From Dendrobium chrysotoxum (lineage: Eukaryota; Streptophyta; Magnoliopsida; Asparagales; Orchidaceae): a stretch of DNA of 64,000 nucleotides. Shown here in pieces: positions 1 through 11,971 of this stretch. Made by a program: the position numbers and the translations under genes. Under the pieces are notes generated by a model. It had not been told where the DNA came from. It saw nothing but the letters and a program-made list of their open reading frames with translations, and searched no databases. Position 1 is the first letter of the stretch. Every line of letters begins with the position of its first letter. The stretch is from assembly GCA_019925795.1 (NCBI GenBank), contig CM034307.1:744001-808000 (forward strand). The letters are read 5' to 3'.

Positions 1-54
1 AGACGCTGGGTCGGGATGGGGGAGAGAGAGTTGTGAGGGTTTTTTTTTTTTATT

Positions 55-251
55 ACTCACTTAAGTGAGTGGGACCCGGTTTTGGTGAGGCTTACGCCTC
101 ACTAAGAATTGCGCAATTGCGCCTCTGAGGCGCGCCTCAGAGCCAGTGAGGCGTAAGCCTCACCAATTCCTCAAATTGCTTAAGCAATGAGGCGCCCAGG
201 ACCAGAATTGCGCAGAGGCGCGCCTCAAGGCGCGCCTCTTATTGCGCAATT
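55..251. repeat. dense block of nested perfect palindromes
   Basis: About 200 bases made almost entirely of palindromes. Examples are a 16-bp perfect palindrome at 55-70 (ACTCACTTAAGTGAGT), a 12-bp one at 107-118 (AATTGCGCAATT) overlapping another at 111-122, a 20-bp perfect palindrome at 123-142 (CTCTGAGGCGCGCCTCAGAG) and a 14-bp one at 175-188. The stem-loop at 85-102 is the exact reverse complement of the one at 146-163, so these two arms can also pair with each other. The 206-251 segment is again an inverted repeat with AATTGCGCA at its edges. The block ends where the antisense gag reading frame begins (252), so it looks like a foldback insertion or rearranged end inside an old gypsy element. 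The left boundary and any target duplication may lie outside the window. Confidence 0.75.
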
Positions 252-934
252 TTAAACAGTGGTCACCATCAATTTCTCCTCTTTCGTCAATCCGTTGATG
301 GAGAAATACCTCTCTAACTTGTAGATCCACCCTTGTGTGTCCTCGCCATCAAAGATAGGTATCTTCAGCTTCCTTACCCTTTGGATCGCCTCCGTTTCCC
401 CTGAATCCTCTGTAGCCTCCCATTCCCCAAAAGAGAGGTACTCCCTAAGTGTCTCGATCTTCTCTTTTGCGCTCGTACCCAAACCCTTCTTCAGAATCCC
501 TCCTCCTTTCAAAATCAGCACCCATATACTCATAATTCACTCCTCTTCTTGCAAAATCAGCACCCCTTCGCTCATACCCAATACTCATCTCCTCCCTAGA
601 GATAGGCTATAGTGGAGGCATCCCGTCTTCTCCATCCAGAGTTTCCACCGCTTGGTCTTTCCTTTCCCTAAGCGGATTAGGGTTTCCCCCGCTTCCTTGG
701 CCGCCAGTGGCTTCCTTCGTGTCGGGCATCGTCGTATTGGTTTTGGCTTCCAAGTAATTTCTTCCGTGGCGGTGAACATCCCATCTATCTTCTCATGGAC
801 AGATGCAAATTGGCCTTAAAAATCTGAAAAATTTTCCACAAAATTTGATTTCAATTGGCCTAGTTTCCCTCCCAAAATTTTCACTTTCCTTCCGGCCATT
901 GGTACCCCAGATCGACGAGCTCTGATACTAATTT
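252..934 (-). pseudogene. Ty3/gypsy retrotransposon gag remnant with leader
   Basis: Read on the minus strand, this starts just inside a primer-binding site and runs into a gag fragment. The 252-533 frame holds a gag-type motif, KLKIPIFDGEDTQGWIYKLE followed by RYFSINGLTKEEKL, typical of plant gypsy gag proteins (usual form: PxFxGxDxxGWIxRxERYF). Upstream, 585-779 is a further antisense frame rich in Lys and Arg that may be gag leader but is not diagnostic. The gag frame is cut off at 252 by the palindrome block, so capsid, protease and pol are missing from the window. Frames are broken by stops; it is not a working gene. Confidence 0.65.
919..930 (-). other. primer-binding site of the gypsy remnant
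   Basis: The minus strand reads TAGTATCAGAGC, one base from the TGGTATCAGAGC complement of initiator tRNA-Met used by many plant LTR retrotransposons. It lies a few bases from a CA dinucleotide (minus strand, 934-935) that could be the end of a 5' LTR. It fixes the orientation of the gag remnant. Confidence 0.6.
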
Positions 935-1400
935 GATAGACAATGGATATGGTTCAAGCAAAAATCAGCAGACAACAATCACACAATTTGGAAGGGCAAC
1001 ACTCACAACAATCTTTATGGATGAAAAATGCAGAAAATAGTAAAGATACAATATAATCCTCAATTGGAGAGGAGGATCTGGCTCTCCCAATTCTCTTGTC
1101 GTCGGCTAGAGCCCAAATGCCTACAAAACCAAAAAAAACTCCCCAAAAATCAGTCCACAAAAACCATGCCCTAACCCTAAGAAAACGTACTCCTTAATGA
1201 ATACAATCCAAAATGAAATCTCTAAATTGGCCCTACATTCAAATTTCCCTCCTAAATCCCTCTCAAAACTTTCCTAATTGGCACTGTTGGATCCCCTGGA
1301 TCACGCGGCACACGCGGGAGGCGGAACTTGTTCTGTCTCCGTGTAGGCCCCGGCTGGTCTAGCGCAAACATATTGCATCTGATAGATAATAACGATTACT
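935..1400 (-). mobile_element. probable 5' LTR remnant of the gypsy element
   Basis: Placed only by position: it is directly upstream (minus strand) of the primer-binding site. I could not find a convincing TG start or a partner LTR inside the window, so the right edge is a guess. No coding potential is seen. Confidence 0.3.
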
Positions 1401-2205
1401 TAATAACCCTTGCATTTAATTTCACTAGCATCTAAAAACAAATGAACTAGACAAACCTGAAGTCTTGGAGCAATGTTTATTCGTGTTTTGTCTGGGCGTT
1501 TTGTACGTTCTTGGGTGTTTTGTACGTGCTTGCCTGCAATATTATGAATTTTTGAATAATAGCAGATGCATCTGAAGATTAACAATCCAAGAGGAGATTT
1601 AAAAGCATTCTGTATCTATTATTTCGTGTGTGATGATTAAAGCCACTGTTGTAGTCTACTTAGATGTCAGCCTTAGGCATACCTTTTGTTTGGAATGTGT
1701 TTTATGTACTTTATGCTGAAACATCTAACGTAGCTGTACATGTAACAAATTTTATTTTCTTGTGCGCATCAAACAGGCATGTTTGCTATTTGTTCTAATT
1801 TTTCTCTTATTCATATTGATATGGCTACTATTTTTTCTCAGCATCCTAATAGCTGTCCTAACTATTTCCAATTTCCACCAATGTTTTTTTTTTGTCTTAG
1901 AGGATGTTAAAGCAAGCATACATCCTAACTATAAATTTTTATATCTGTGGCATTGAGTGAATAGAACATTTGCCGGACCTTGACCTGATTTTCATCCTTC
2001 TGTAGGCTTTTTTTTTGCTGCTTGTTTTTTATGAATTTTCAGGATTGAACTAGATTTATTTTATTATTAATAATAAATTTTTTGGCTAAATTTGATTAAT
2101 TTTCCCTTGATATGTTTTTAGGCTTAGCTCGCATAATTGTATTGTTCTTATACCATAAGCTATTAGAGGGAGCACTTCATTGGACAAGGTGAAATAAAAA
2201 AAAAA
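1401..2205. other. upstream region of eIF3j, no gene seen
   Basis: AT-rich sequence that presumably holds the promoter and 5' UTR of the eIF3j gene, perhaps with a leader intron. A short hydrophobic frame at 1762-1956 has no motif and looks like chance translation of T-rich DNA. No clear TATA box can be assigned because the transcription start is unknown. Confidence 0.35.
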
Positions 2206-5200
2206 ATGGCAGATTGGGGTAAGCCCGATTTCTATTTATTGTTAATACCGGTTCTTTTGATTTTTCAGTTCATTCACTGAATAAATCTTTTGTTTTGCTG
2301 CACAATAATCTGTTAGACATCCTCATGTTGCATTGAATCTGCGTATTGTGCTCATTAGTCATAATTGTATTCTGAACATAAAAATCTTTACAATTGATTA
2401 TTTGAACAAGCTCGTATTCTGAGCTTAAAAATCTTCTGTTAATGAACGTCCACGAGTCTTGAATATTTGCCAAAGTTATGTTCGTTGATTAGGTGCTTAA
2501 CAGAAAAGGGTATGAAAGCGATCATGTATACTATGTTCAAAGCATCTTATATATTTCATAGTTTTAATGGATTATAAAACAAACTAACATATCTTATAAT
2601 ACACCTTAGTATGAAATTGATAGGTATCTCCAGTTGGCAAGAGTTGGATTAGTTGATTTTTTGCAAAATCAAATATCAGAAGAGATATATAAAATAATAG
2701 AATGTATATCTAGGAGAAATGATAATTATTGAGGGTGATTCACATGGATACAGATTCTTTAAGAGAATGAATTGTGAGGGGACTCATGATGGGTATGAAT
2801 TAGCAGATAGAAATATATGGGATCCTATATTTAATTAGTTTTATTGTAAATGCACGTGAATAAAAAAAAAAAAATATTTTAATTATTTTAATTATATTAT
2901 AACTGTTAAAATATATATATATTATTAAATTTATTTGTGTAATTATAATAGTTAATATTTATTTGATTGAGCATAAAGTGCGCACATGAATAAAAATTAA
3001 AACTTTTCAAATAAATTTTATAAATAATATAATTTTATTTTTTAAAATAAATATTATAAAAAATAAAAATTTATTTCATAATAAAAATTAGCAGTGTGCA
3101 TAAATTAAAATATAATATAATATTAAAAATAAATTGTCATGATTAAACAAATTCAATTTAATTTGTCATGATTAAGTAAATTCAATTTAAAAATCCCATA
3201 ATATAAAGCCATAAAATAAATGGACTAATAAAAAATTGCACAACATAAGAAAATTAGCTAATTTTGAAGCAACAACATCAACATCAAAGCACCCAAAAAG
3301 GTGAGATGATGTAAACGCAATGAGTTGGAAGAGCTAATTCTGAAGCAGCTCGGAAGGATTTCATATTAGACATTGCAAATAGCGATTATGACCCCTGTAA
3401 TTAATAAAATGCAAAGCTTACTTTCTATTATTCAGGAAATAGATAAAGAATAACAAAGCTGTAGTTTAATGACTTTACTCAGTTATCATTAAAAAGTATA
3501 ATCCGATGTGAAAGAGCCATAATACAAGCAACAAGAGCTTTATGCATCCAATCATATTTATAGAGCTTCCATGCTTCACTTATGCAAACCTATAGATAAA
3601 AAACATTGTATTTATAGAATATTTATTTGAAAATAAATCAATAACATTATAAAATATAGCTCGAGACTAACCTATCTCCTCTCATGTTTGAGCTGCTCTG
3701 GCAATTATTGAAGCTCCCCAGTCACCTATAAGAAGCTGCAACAAAGATCTCTTTATTAGATAGCATAAAATTCTATGCACGTGCATTAATGCACGTATAT
3801 TTATTTATTTTGAAATTACTTATGATTGAGTAATAATTGAATTAAATTTGTATCATATCAAGGAGCAACATTGTTATTATTATTTTCCTATATTTGTTAT
3901 GATACTTTGGGGTTTTGAATATTTAGGATTTAAGGGTATAGAGTTTAGAGTTTAGGCTTTGCAATATGAGTTAAGACAAAGTTAGAACATTGATCAAAAG
4001 AGAGAAAACCGAGACACGTATATATTACACGTAAACATTACTACTTGCGGGAAGTCATTTTTAAGTCTGGAATCAACACACCACTTCAAAAGATTTATCT
4101 TATGGTATAGCATAATTGACAATTCACGACAAACCAAACTTGAGTTGAACATAACCATTGTTGCAATGAATCATTATCATTTCTATCATCAAAACATCTT
4201 CCAAAGTGATCACATGAATATATTTATTTAACATAGAAAATACATAATCTACATAAAACTCTTTAGAATTATATCGAAACATAGTTGGAGAGCTTCAAGT
4301 AATGCGTCTAAGCGGTATAAGATCATAGGTTGTATATCAATATATAATTTGGATAAAATATGACTTGAACAGAAACTGTCATATAGTAGAAAATAACAAG
4401 TATTTATTGAGAATACCTATTGGGATCATAATTTCAAATAAGTTTATGTTAAAATTAGGAAAAATGATCATTTTATAGAATAAGCATAATGAGCACAACA
4501 TAGAAGTTTCAGTTGTTATTGTGTTGTCCTTGAAGACAAATTTAAGGGCATAATTAATTGTTGTGTTGTGCTTTGTGTTATGCTTCTAACTAAAATTTCA
4601 ATGTTTTCAGCTTTAAATATATATACTAATATGTGAAATTAAATAAAATATATATAAATATGGCTAATAGGATCGAATTGATTTGATCCCCTTCAGCACG
4701 AGGAATAGAGGAAACCACAAAATTAGAAATCTAATTAAATTTTATAGAAAATACAAATAAAAATAAAAACTCTATTATAGAAAATACACCAAAAAAAAGG
4801 TGATAGCTACATTCCAAAGAAATTTTCATAGGAGTATCAAAGTTGATAATTTAAAAAAAAAAATGACCTGTACTGTACTTATTTGCTTACAACTTAGTTG
4901 TAGCCAAATACAAATGTGGCAGTGTTCTAAAAAATATAGTTAAAAGAAAAAACTATCTCAAGTGTATGCTTAGAGATGCCAATAAATCCAAATGACTAAC
5001 ATCTCCTATTAACATGAAATTACATTAAGAGATTAATGAACAAAACAACCATGTAGAACAAAAGAATTACTTCTTATCCCGCTCATAACAAATAAGAAAT
5101 AAGCATAAATTAGGTACAAAAGAGCGTAGTATGAAAACATAGAATTTTAAGAATTCAATCAGCATGTCTGCGTAGTTGCATAACTAACCAAAATCAACAT

Positions 5201-8200
5201 GGAATATATAGGGCCTACCTTTCGCCAAAGAGTTGAAAGCATTTAGAAAAAAAAAATTCATTGCAAAAAAATTAGCTCTTTAAAAATTTTACACGTTTTG
5301 ATAGGCGTGAAACTTGAATCTAATTTAAGAATAATTATAAAATCTAAACCATATAATTGAGTTCATCAAAAAGCAAGAGTACATGAAGATTTTGGCAACA
5401 ACCAATATACTTCATATTCATAAATTACACCACAACTTCTTTGTTTATGCTATTAAAGATTGAAAAGCACTTTACTTTTCAGAAAAAGAAAAAATAAAGA
5501 AGAATACTCACAACTTGAAAAAATCTACTTTTCTCACAATAGTTTTCTAATCATTTTTGTAGATAGCTACAATCGATTGCACGTTTCAGTTCCTAGGAGC
5601 ATGAACAACATATTCACTTTTAAAACTGATCAATGGCAAAGTGAAACACAAAAGAAATGAGCGCAACCTGATTCATTTTAAATAAAAAACACATAATTAT
5701 TAATCAATTAAACATCACAGATTCACAGAAATCACATTTCTTCAACATTAAATTTCATTATGTTGAATTCAGAATGAAGTAGAAGAATAAATATGTAAAA
5801 ATATATATTATCTGAAATGTCAGCTTCAAAAATCCAGCACAAAAAGCTCTCGTCACTTTGAACGATCCCTTCACTCGATCATTCATTATCGCCAAAGCAT
5901 CCTCAGGATGTTCACTTCTAATTCTTCTAACTTCTTGTTTTGCAGAAGATAAAATCAAAGCAACATAGGAAGTAATTCAAACGCTTACTATAAAATAAAA
6001 TAAAATTAAATTAAAAACTTGTTCTTCCGTTCAGATCTTCGATGCCAGTGCAATGATCCCTTGTGAGCTAAAGAGCTACAAGATTTTCAAGCCATTGGAT
6101 TGATCATCAAGCAAAGTTTCCTCATAGAATTTTTATTTTAACCTGATTCATGTTATTTTTATTTGAGTGGAAATGAGCGCAAGCATAGAAATTATTTCAT
6201 TACAGAAAATTTTAGATAAATTTGTTTCAACAAAAAAAGAAAAATCCATTAGAATTTACTCTTTTTTAATCATTCCTAAAAAAACAATTTTGATCTAAGA
6301 AGAATAAGATTCAGAGTTGATGAATCACAAAGAGGTTCTATCTCTAAATAGTTTTGATCTAAAAAGAATAAGGTTGAGACCTCAAACTATTAAAAAAAAA
6401 TCTAAGAAGAAGAAGATTCGGGACCTAAACTTAATCCTGTCATGGATAAGAAGAAATGCTACATAGATACAGAAAGCCAGTTCAAAATATTTAGAGGGCA
6501 TACAAGTGTGACACATTACTAAGGAAGAATTAATGGCAGAAGGAAGAAACAGAGCGGACACTCACAAATTGATGCAACTGAAGGCTTTCTCTCCCTTTGT
6601 TTGCCAGCTCTAATCAGATCTAGATTGACCTGTCCTTGAAGACAGAATAATGCCAACAATAAGGCCATAGAGCGCCAAAGCCTTAGCAAAGATGACGATA
6701 AGGATCATTCCAACAAATAGCTTGGGCTGTTGTGCGTTGGCTCTAACTCTAGCATCACCAACGATGTCTATGGCCATACCAGCGGAAAGCCCAACGAGAC
6801 CGCAGGCCAGACCAAAATTTAGATGCGCGTAGCCATTAAAAAGGTAGTACGACTTTGCTTTAGGGTTAATCCCCGTGCTGATGATGACGACAATGATGAG
6901 ACCATAGATGCCTAGCACTCCGGCCATGACCATAGACACGATTGACTTCATCACGAGCTCCGGCCTCATCACATCCATCAATGCCACTCCCACGCCGCTC
7001 TTTGCCGTCCTGTATGCGGCTCCCATGCAGGAGAAGACGAGGGCGGCAGCGGCGTCCAGGAAGCCAAAGAAAGGGACTTGCCTAAGAAGAAGAAATTCAT
7101 ACCTCTCTCTCGGCCAAAACAGGGTGGGGAAGCAGGCGGGTTCTCACGCGACCGTTCAACAAAAAAGGAAGCCAATAAATTGCAAACAGGGGAAGTGCAT
7201 ACAAAGGATTTATTTTATCATATAAATTGCTGAGAATGCGAAGAAACGCGCAAGAAGAAAATGGAGAAAAAGAACGTTACCTACGCTGCGAACTCACGGC
7301 GTGACTTCCAAGCCAACAGGAACAACGAAGGGCTGAAAAATATCGTTACATTCGCAGCGAACTCCCGATGCGAGTTCCTAGCCGACAGGAACAATGAAAA
7401 CGAAGAAGCAGCGGCTCCGACAGGAACAACGAAGGCGAAGAAGCAGCGACTCTTTCAAAAAATCTTCTTCACGTGAAGCCTTAAGGCTAAGTGGGAAAGG
7501 GATCCACAGAGCCTAGAGGGAGAAGAGTGCGGAAGACAAGCGTAGAGAGTTCGATTCACGGGATAAGAGAACAAAGAATGCAGAAAAAAAGCACGAAGAG
7601 ATCTGAGCAGGAGAAGAGCGGGACATTTGATCGCTAGGAGATGGAAATGATATATAAGAACGAACTTGCAAGTGATGCGATGATATACGAATAGTCATAA
7701 ATGTGCGATGATTCAAGATACACGAATAATAAAAAAATCAACCGTGTAGATTTATTCAGCAGTTTGAAACGTAGGGTTAGGATGATGTATCGGGAGAATC
7801 ATAAGTGACACTTTAATAGTAGTATAGATTTTGTAGTATCTTGGAACAAATGATATTTATTGTGCGTGGGTGATTTAAATGGATGCATATGCTTTAATAG
7901 ATGAACTGTGGGAGGCTTCATGATGGGTATGAATTAGTTGATTGAAATATCATGGGTTTATATTTAATTTTGTAGTATTAAGGAGCAAATGATAGTTATT
8001 ATGGGCGGGTGATTTAAATGGATACATATGCTTTAATAAAATGAACCGTGATTCATGATGGGTATGAATTAGTTGATAGAAATATAATGGTTTTATATTT
8101 AATTTTGTAATAGCCTCTGAACTAATACATAATTCAAGAAATGAGAAGAGCATTTAATTTTGTTGAAATATGGAGTCATCTAATCACAAATAGTCTTCCT

Positions 8201-8208
8201 TTTATTTG

Positions 8209-8262
<54 letters not shown>

Positions 8263-10520
8263 AGATTATAAGGTGATCTTAGAAGAAGGTCTGGCCATAC
8301 AACTTTCATAGTAGTTATTATGGATGGTTATCTAAGAAGTATAAAGAAAAATAAAATTGTCTTAAAATAAGATGTTGGAATTTGAATGAGAAGAAATTAT
8401 TTATTTTTTAAGATATATTGTTAAGAGGGAGAAATTATTGTTCTTTAGTTAAACCAAAACTAATGTGGGATAAGATGATATTTCTTGTAAGAAGATTATC
8501 ATTGAAGTTTTTGTAGTCTGATGGATCTTACAAGAGACTTGGCCGTACAGTGTAGAGGGATAAATGTTAAAAGAGATTTATGATTGTTTAAAAAAAGTTT
8601 GAAGCCGTGCAAAAAGGGTTATAAGAAAAACAAAAACTATAATTTCTGATGATTTATATATAATAGGCTTGCTATTAAGAAAAAAAAGATATGTGTAACA
8701 TAGCAAAGACAAATTATTTAGAGATGTAGAAATTTTAGCCAAGCTGATGCATCAGAGCAGACTTTAATAAGTTCTTTACTAGAGATGAAGAAATTGAGAA
8801 AAGATGGAAGTGCTGATTTAAGAAATTATTGAATGGGATTCTTATGAAAAGAAAACATTTTAGGCGAGCATAATAAACAAAATATTAATTTTTATGTCAA
8901 ATTGTTTGAATTATTTGTTGTGAAATGTTATTCATTGCATAATTGTGGTTGGATTTACCCTTCCTGTCAGATCTTGCTGTTAGAAACTCGGCTTTGATTT
9001 TGTAAAATTATTTATGTTGACGAAGTTGTATTCTCCGGAGATTTTGTTGGTACAGATCTTAGGTCTTAACTTAATTCAGTGTAGTTGCATCTTTCCAATA
9101 AAAGTTTTTCTTTCAGATGAAGAAGAGTTTGAACCCGGAGCACTTGGGATTAAGAAGGAGCAAACTAAAGGCTTGTGGGATGATGAGGATGTAGATGAAG
9201 AAGATGTGAAAGAATCATGGGAAGATGAAGATGATGATACCGCAAAGGTGAGTTTATCCTTAGGGTTGTCGTCCTCTTCTTTTATAGCCCTAAAAGATGG
9301 CTCTCAAGGTTTTAACTTGATTTTAAGCTAGCACCTTCTTACTTGACATGAGTTTAAAAGATGGCTCTCAAGGTTTTAACTTGATTTTAATCTAGCACCT
9401 TCTTACTTGACATGAGTTTAGATGCAGTTGAACTTAAATAAGGCACGCCAACTTTAGATGCAACTTTAATTTGGTGGTGCCAAATAGGTTTCACTTGTGC
9501 TTCTATGGGTTTGCATCTCCATTTGTTTTTTCTTCCGTTTGTACCTGAATTGCATTTATAAACGGGCTCTGAGGTTTTTTGGGAGAAAAAAACTTGCACT
9601 TTGTCGCTCATGCAAAGTTTGCTGATCTGTAGCTAGGTCTAATTTATCTATTGGATTTTTATGGTTCTTTCACAGGCACCGAAGAAAGAATCTGTTGCAG
9701 AGAAAAAAACCGTATCAAAAACTACCAAGGATGCTGGAAAGAAAGTAAAGCCGTCTGAGACTAAGACAATTAAAGAAGCTGATGTTCTTGCTGATCCTGT
9801 TGCGGAGAAACTTCGACAACAAAGGTAAATCTTGGTCCTGTTCTCCATCTGAGATCCCTGCACATTTTGTCAGCTTATGATCTTTTCTAATAACTTACCT
9901 TCTTTATTAGACTTGTAGAGGAGGCTGATTACAAGTCAACAACAGAGTTGTTTGCAAGAAAGGGCGATGAAAAATCTCTTGACAATTTTATCCCAAAGTC
10001 AGAGGATGATTTTATGGAGTATGCGGAGATGCTCTCTCACAAAATTCGTTTTTATGAGGTACCGTTCTTTTGTTCTGAATTTGATCAAAATATCATACAG
10101 AAACATAGCAAGCACCCTTTCTTATGACCTCTACCCATTGCTGTAATTCATCAGAAAAGTTTTCATTATATTGGGCTATTGAAAGCAGTCATGAGGCTCT
10201 CCATGACCTCACTGAAGGCAGCAGATTCTAAGGAGATAGCGTCCTCTGTAACAGCTATTGCAAATGAGAAACTTAAGGCCGAGAAAGAAGCCAATGTTGG
10301 AAAGAAGAAACAAGGTAAGAATTTATTGAAGCCTGGGGGATTTACACGCTTAATACTTAAAAATTATCATGGTTGTATTTGTGAACATTGTGAACTGATC
10401 CATGTGAATACTCATACTCTTGCAGGAGCAAAGAAGAAGCAGCTGCATGTCGATAAGCCAGATGATGATATGGTTTCTGCAGCTTATGATGATGCAGCTG
10501 ATGATTATGATTTCATGTAA
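2206..10520 (+). CDS. EIF3J: eukaryotic translation initiation factor 3 subunit J
   Basis: eIF3j is a loosely bound subunit of the eIF3 complex that binds the 40S decoding centre in the cytosol and takes part in start-site selection and ribosome recycling. Six exons join in frame: 2206-2218, 9117-9247, 9676-9824, 9911-10058, 10155-10314, 10426-10520, all with GT-AG borders. The total is 696 nt, 231 residues, close to the usual plant length. Exon 1 is 13 nt and encodes M-A-D-W plus one base; the acidic start MADWDEEEFEPGAL is completed across the splice. Other family marks are KGLWDDEDVDEEDVKESWED, ADPVAEKLRQQRLVEEADY, a core KSFHYIGLLKAVMRLSM and the C-terminal KKKQLHVDKPDDDMV...YDFM. Exons 2-6 are certain from similarity. 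Exon 1 is inferred from its sequence, a good donor (G/GTAAGC), matching phase and the exact total length; a different first exon cannot be excluded. Confidence 0.88.
2905..3390 (+). repeat. dispersed repeat, inverted partner at 14705-15270
   Basis: AT-rich segment ending near CATATTAGACATTGCAAA. Its reverse complement is recognisable at 14705-15270, including the shared stretches around GAGCATAAAGTGCGCA, TGTCATGATTAA and AGTTGGAAGAGCTAATT. No coding capacity. It is either an unclassified transposon or an old segmental duplication; the partner carries an extra 62-bp LINE stub that this copy lacks. Confidence 0.7.
6610..7080 (-). pseudogene. V-type H+-ATPase 16-kDa proteolipid subunit c pseudogene
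   Basis: An uninterrupted antisense frame, PFFGFLDAAAALVFSCMGAA and onward to SSRTGQSRSD, covers nearly the whole subunit c, the proteolipid of the membrane rotor of the vacuolar proton pump. All four membrane helices can be traced, with no intron and no stop. The proton-carrying glutamate of helix 4 is replaced: the family motif IFAEALALYG reads IFAKALALYG. Other invariant positions are also changed (GIVGDAG to DIVGDAR, YGTAKSG to YRTAKSG). Nearly all changes compared with the remembered plant consensus are G-to-A or C-to-T. The usual N-terminal dozen residues are not recognisable; the sequence before the frame looks like a splice acceptor (TTCTTCTTCTTAG). It lies antisense inside eIF3j intron 1. 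A processed or duplicated dead copy is the best reading. Confidence 0.85.
7835..8105 (+). repeat. imperfect tandem duplication, period about 130 bp
   Basis: Two adjacent copies share GGTGATTTAAATGGAT, CATATGCTTTAATA and TTCATGATGGGTATGAATTAG. A more distant relative of the same unit occurs at about 2700-2830 in the same intron. No coding content is evident. Confidence 0.6.
8212..8259. repeat. (TA)n microsatellite
   Basis: About 48 bases of uninterrupted TA dinucleotides in the eIF3j first intron. Confidence 0.95.
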
Positions 10521-11265
10521 AATTCAGAATTGGCAAAATGAACTTTTGTTGTGGTATTTCTTTGCAAACTCTTGAGAAATTAGAGTGCAGCGGCAGTTCT
10601 TTAGCTGAGAGTCACTGTGTCATTAGATCACAGTTGTTTATTTTTTTTCTTTGATCTCTCCAGTCAATTAAGATTAAATTCATCATTTTCACAATAAGAG
10701 TTATAGCAAGTGCATTAAGATTGGCTACAGTTTTGAAGCCTTTCTGTGTCAGTCAGATGTTAAAAGTTTATTCAACTGTGATTACTTCCGTGTGATATTG
10801 ATATATTTTATGCAACATTTGGACATGCTAAAACCTAGTAATTACAGAAATACCTTGGTGACATTTTCAGTGCTTCATCATGTTTTTTTTATGCTGGCAT
10901 GAATGATTTTTTTTTTTTTTGGGGAAATATGAATGGTTTTCATAATAATGTATGAGTGATTAAGACCTTGAAAAGCACATATCATAATAATGTATGGTGA
11001 TATTATTGTCCTATTGAGGTTGGGGGTATCCATTTAAAATGCATGAAATTTTATTAAGTTTAAACAAATTTAAAATTGTTTTTAGACTATTTATATATGA
11101 TCAATTAAATTTTAGAATATTATATTACTCTAATTTAATTTAGATTATATTGAATTGATTTTAATTGATTATTTGTGTTATAATTGTGATATAAAATTGA
11201 TTTTAATTTAATCTTTTTATTATATAAAATAATTTTTTAATTAGATTTAAATAATATTTTATTTT
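10521..11265 (+). other. 3' UTR and downstream region of eIF3j
   Basis: The 3' UTR follows the TAA stop and probably extends a few hundred bases. No single polyadenylation signal stands out. After about 10900 the sequence is AT-rich without any gene. Confidence 0.4.
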
Positions 11266-11269
11266 TTTT

Positions 11270-11325
11270 GATGGGATAATAAAAAAAAGATTCATGTAGT
11301 TGATTTTATGTTTGTTTTTGTTGTT
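11270..11325 (+). mobile_element. RTE LINE 3' stub (degenerate)
   Basis: The segment resembles the 3' end of the RTE LINE seen at 23979-27128: GGGATAATA, GATTCATGTAG and a tail of TTG/TTGTTG. It is a severely 5'-truncated insertion, heavily mutated. Confidence 0.5.
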
Positions 11326-11344
11326 GCAAAGATAATAATGCTCG

Positions 11345-11971
11345 GATGGATGAGTAGCTTTATAGTCAGTTTTTTAGTATAAAAAATTTTTAGTTTAATG
11401 TATGAAATATATTGATTGAGTGAAGGTCAGATAACAATAGTTGGTAGATATCTAGTAGAACTCTAGAGTTCTTAAGATCTCCAGGTCTTCTACAAACTCA
11501 AGTCACAATATCCTCCTTATAAATAATAAGAGCATATTTATAGTTTTTTTAGAATGATGTTTTACTAAATTTGGCCAATATTCTGTAACACTCCATCAGA
11601 CAAACTCTATTAAATTATTTGATTATAGACTATTTATGTGCCTTAATGGCCTCAAAATTGATGATCTTAGGCTCATTGGTTTCATCTTATAGAGACACTA
11701 TTTGATTATAAGCATTTAAAATTTTGGGACATCTAGGTCCTTTAATTAATGCAACAAAATTTCCGATCATATTTTAGGCATTTGATTTGGGCTCAATTAG
11801 ACTTAGATTAGAACATTTTTTACTTCATTTTGTTCAACTCTTCAAGATGTTCAATTTGACTAGAAATTTGCTGAACTTGAAGTTCAAATGATTTTGAATT
11901 TAATTTTGAAAGTTTCCAAACAAAAAAATATTGTATTGAAATTCATGCTTGATCAAATGAATTATTTGGTG
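11345..11971 (-). mobile_element. decayed solo LTR of the copia-like LTR family
   Basis: On the minus strand it begins TGATACATCACC, like the TGATACGTCATC start of the well-preserved LTR at 19355-20372. It shares the CTCAATT-type segments and a TATA-like ACTATAAATA at about 11545. The left end is not clear and no TSD could be fixed, so boundaries are approximate. Confidence 0.45.

Larger units (their letters stand above)
2219..9116 (+). other. first intron of eIF3j (6.9 kb), mostly AT-rich repeats
   Basis: The region between the 13-nt first exon and exon 2 is AT-rich. It contains a repeat whose inverted partner lies at 14705-15270, a V-ATPase subunit c pseudogene in antisense, a short tandem duplication and a TA run, each listed separately. 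Between 3390 and 6600 I see no gene; a weak inverted repeat at about 4475-4595 could be an old MITE. Unusually long for a plant intron, which fits growth by insertion. Confidence 0.55.

Noticed and set aside
1762..1956. Small membrane protein of 64 residues
   Set aside because: Hydrophobicity comes from T-rich DNA; no homology features, no supporting splice or promoter signals.
6610..7026. Functional V-ATPase subunit c gene
   Set aside because: The essential glutamate is lysine and other invariant glycines are changed; N-terminus not recognisable.
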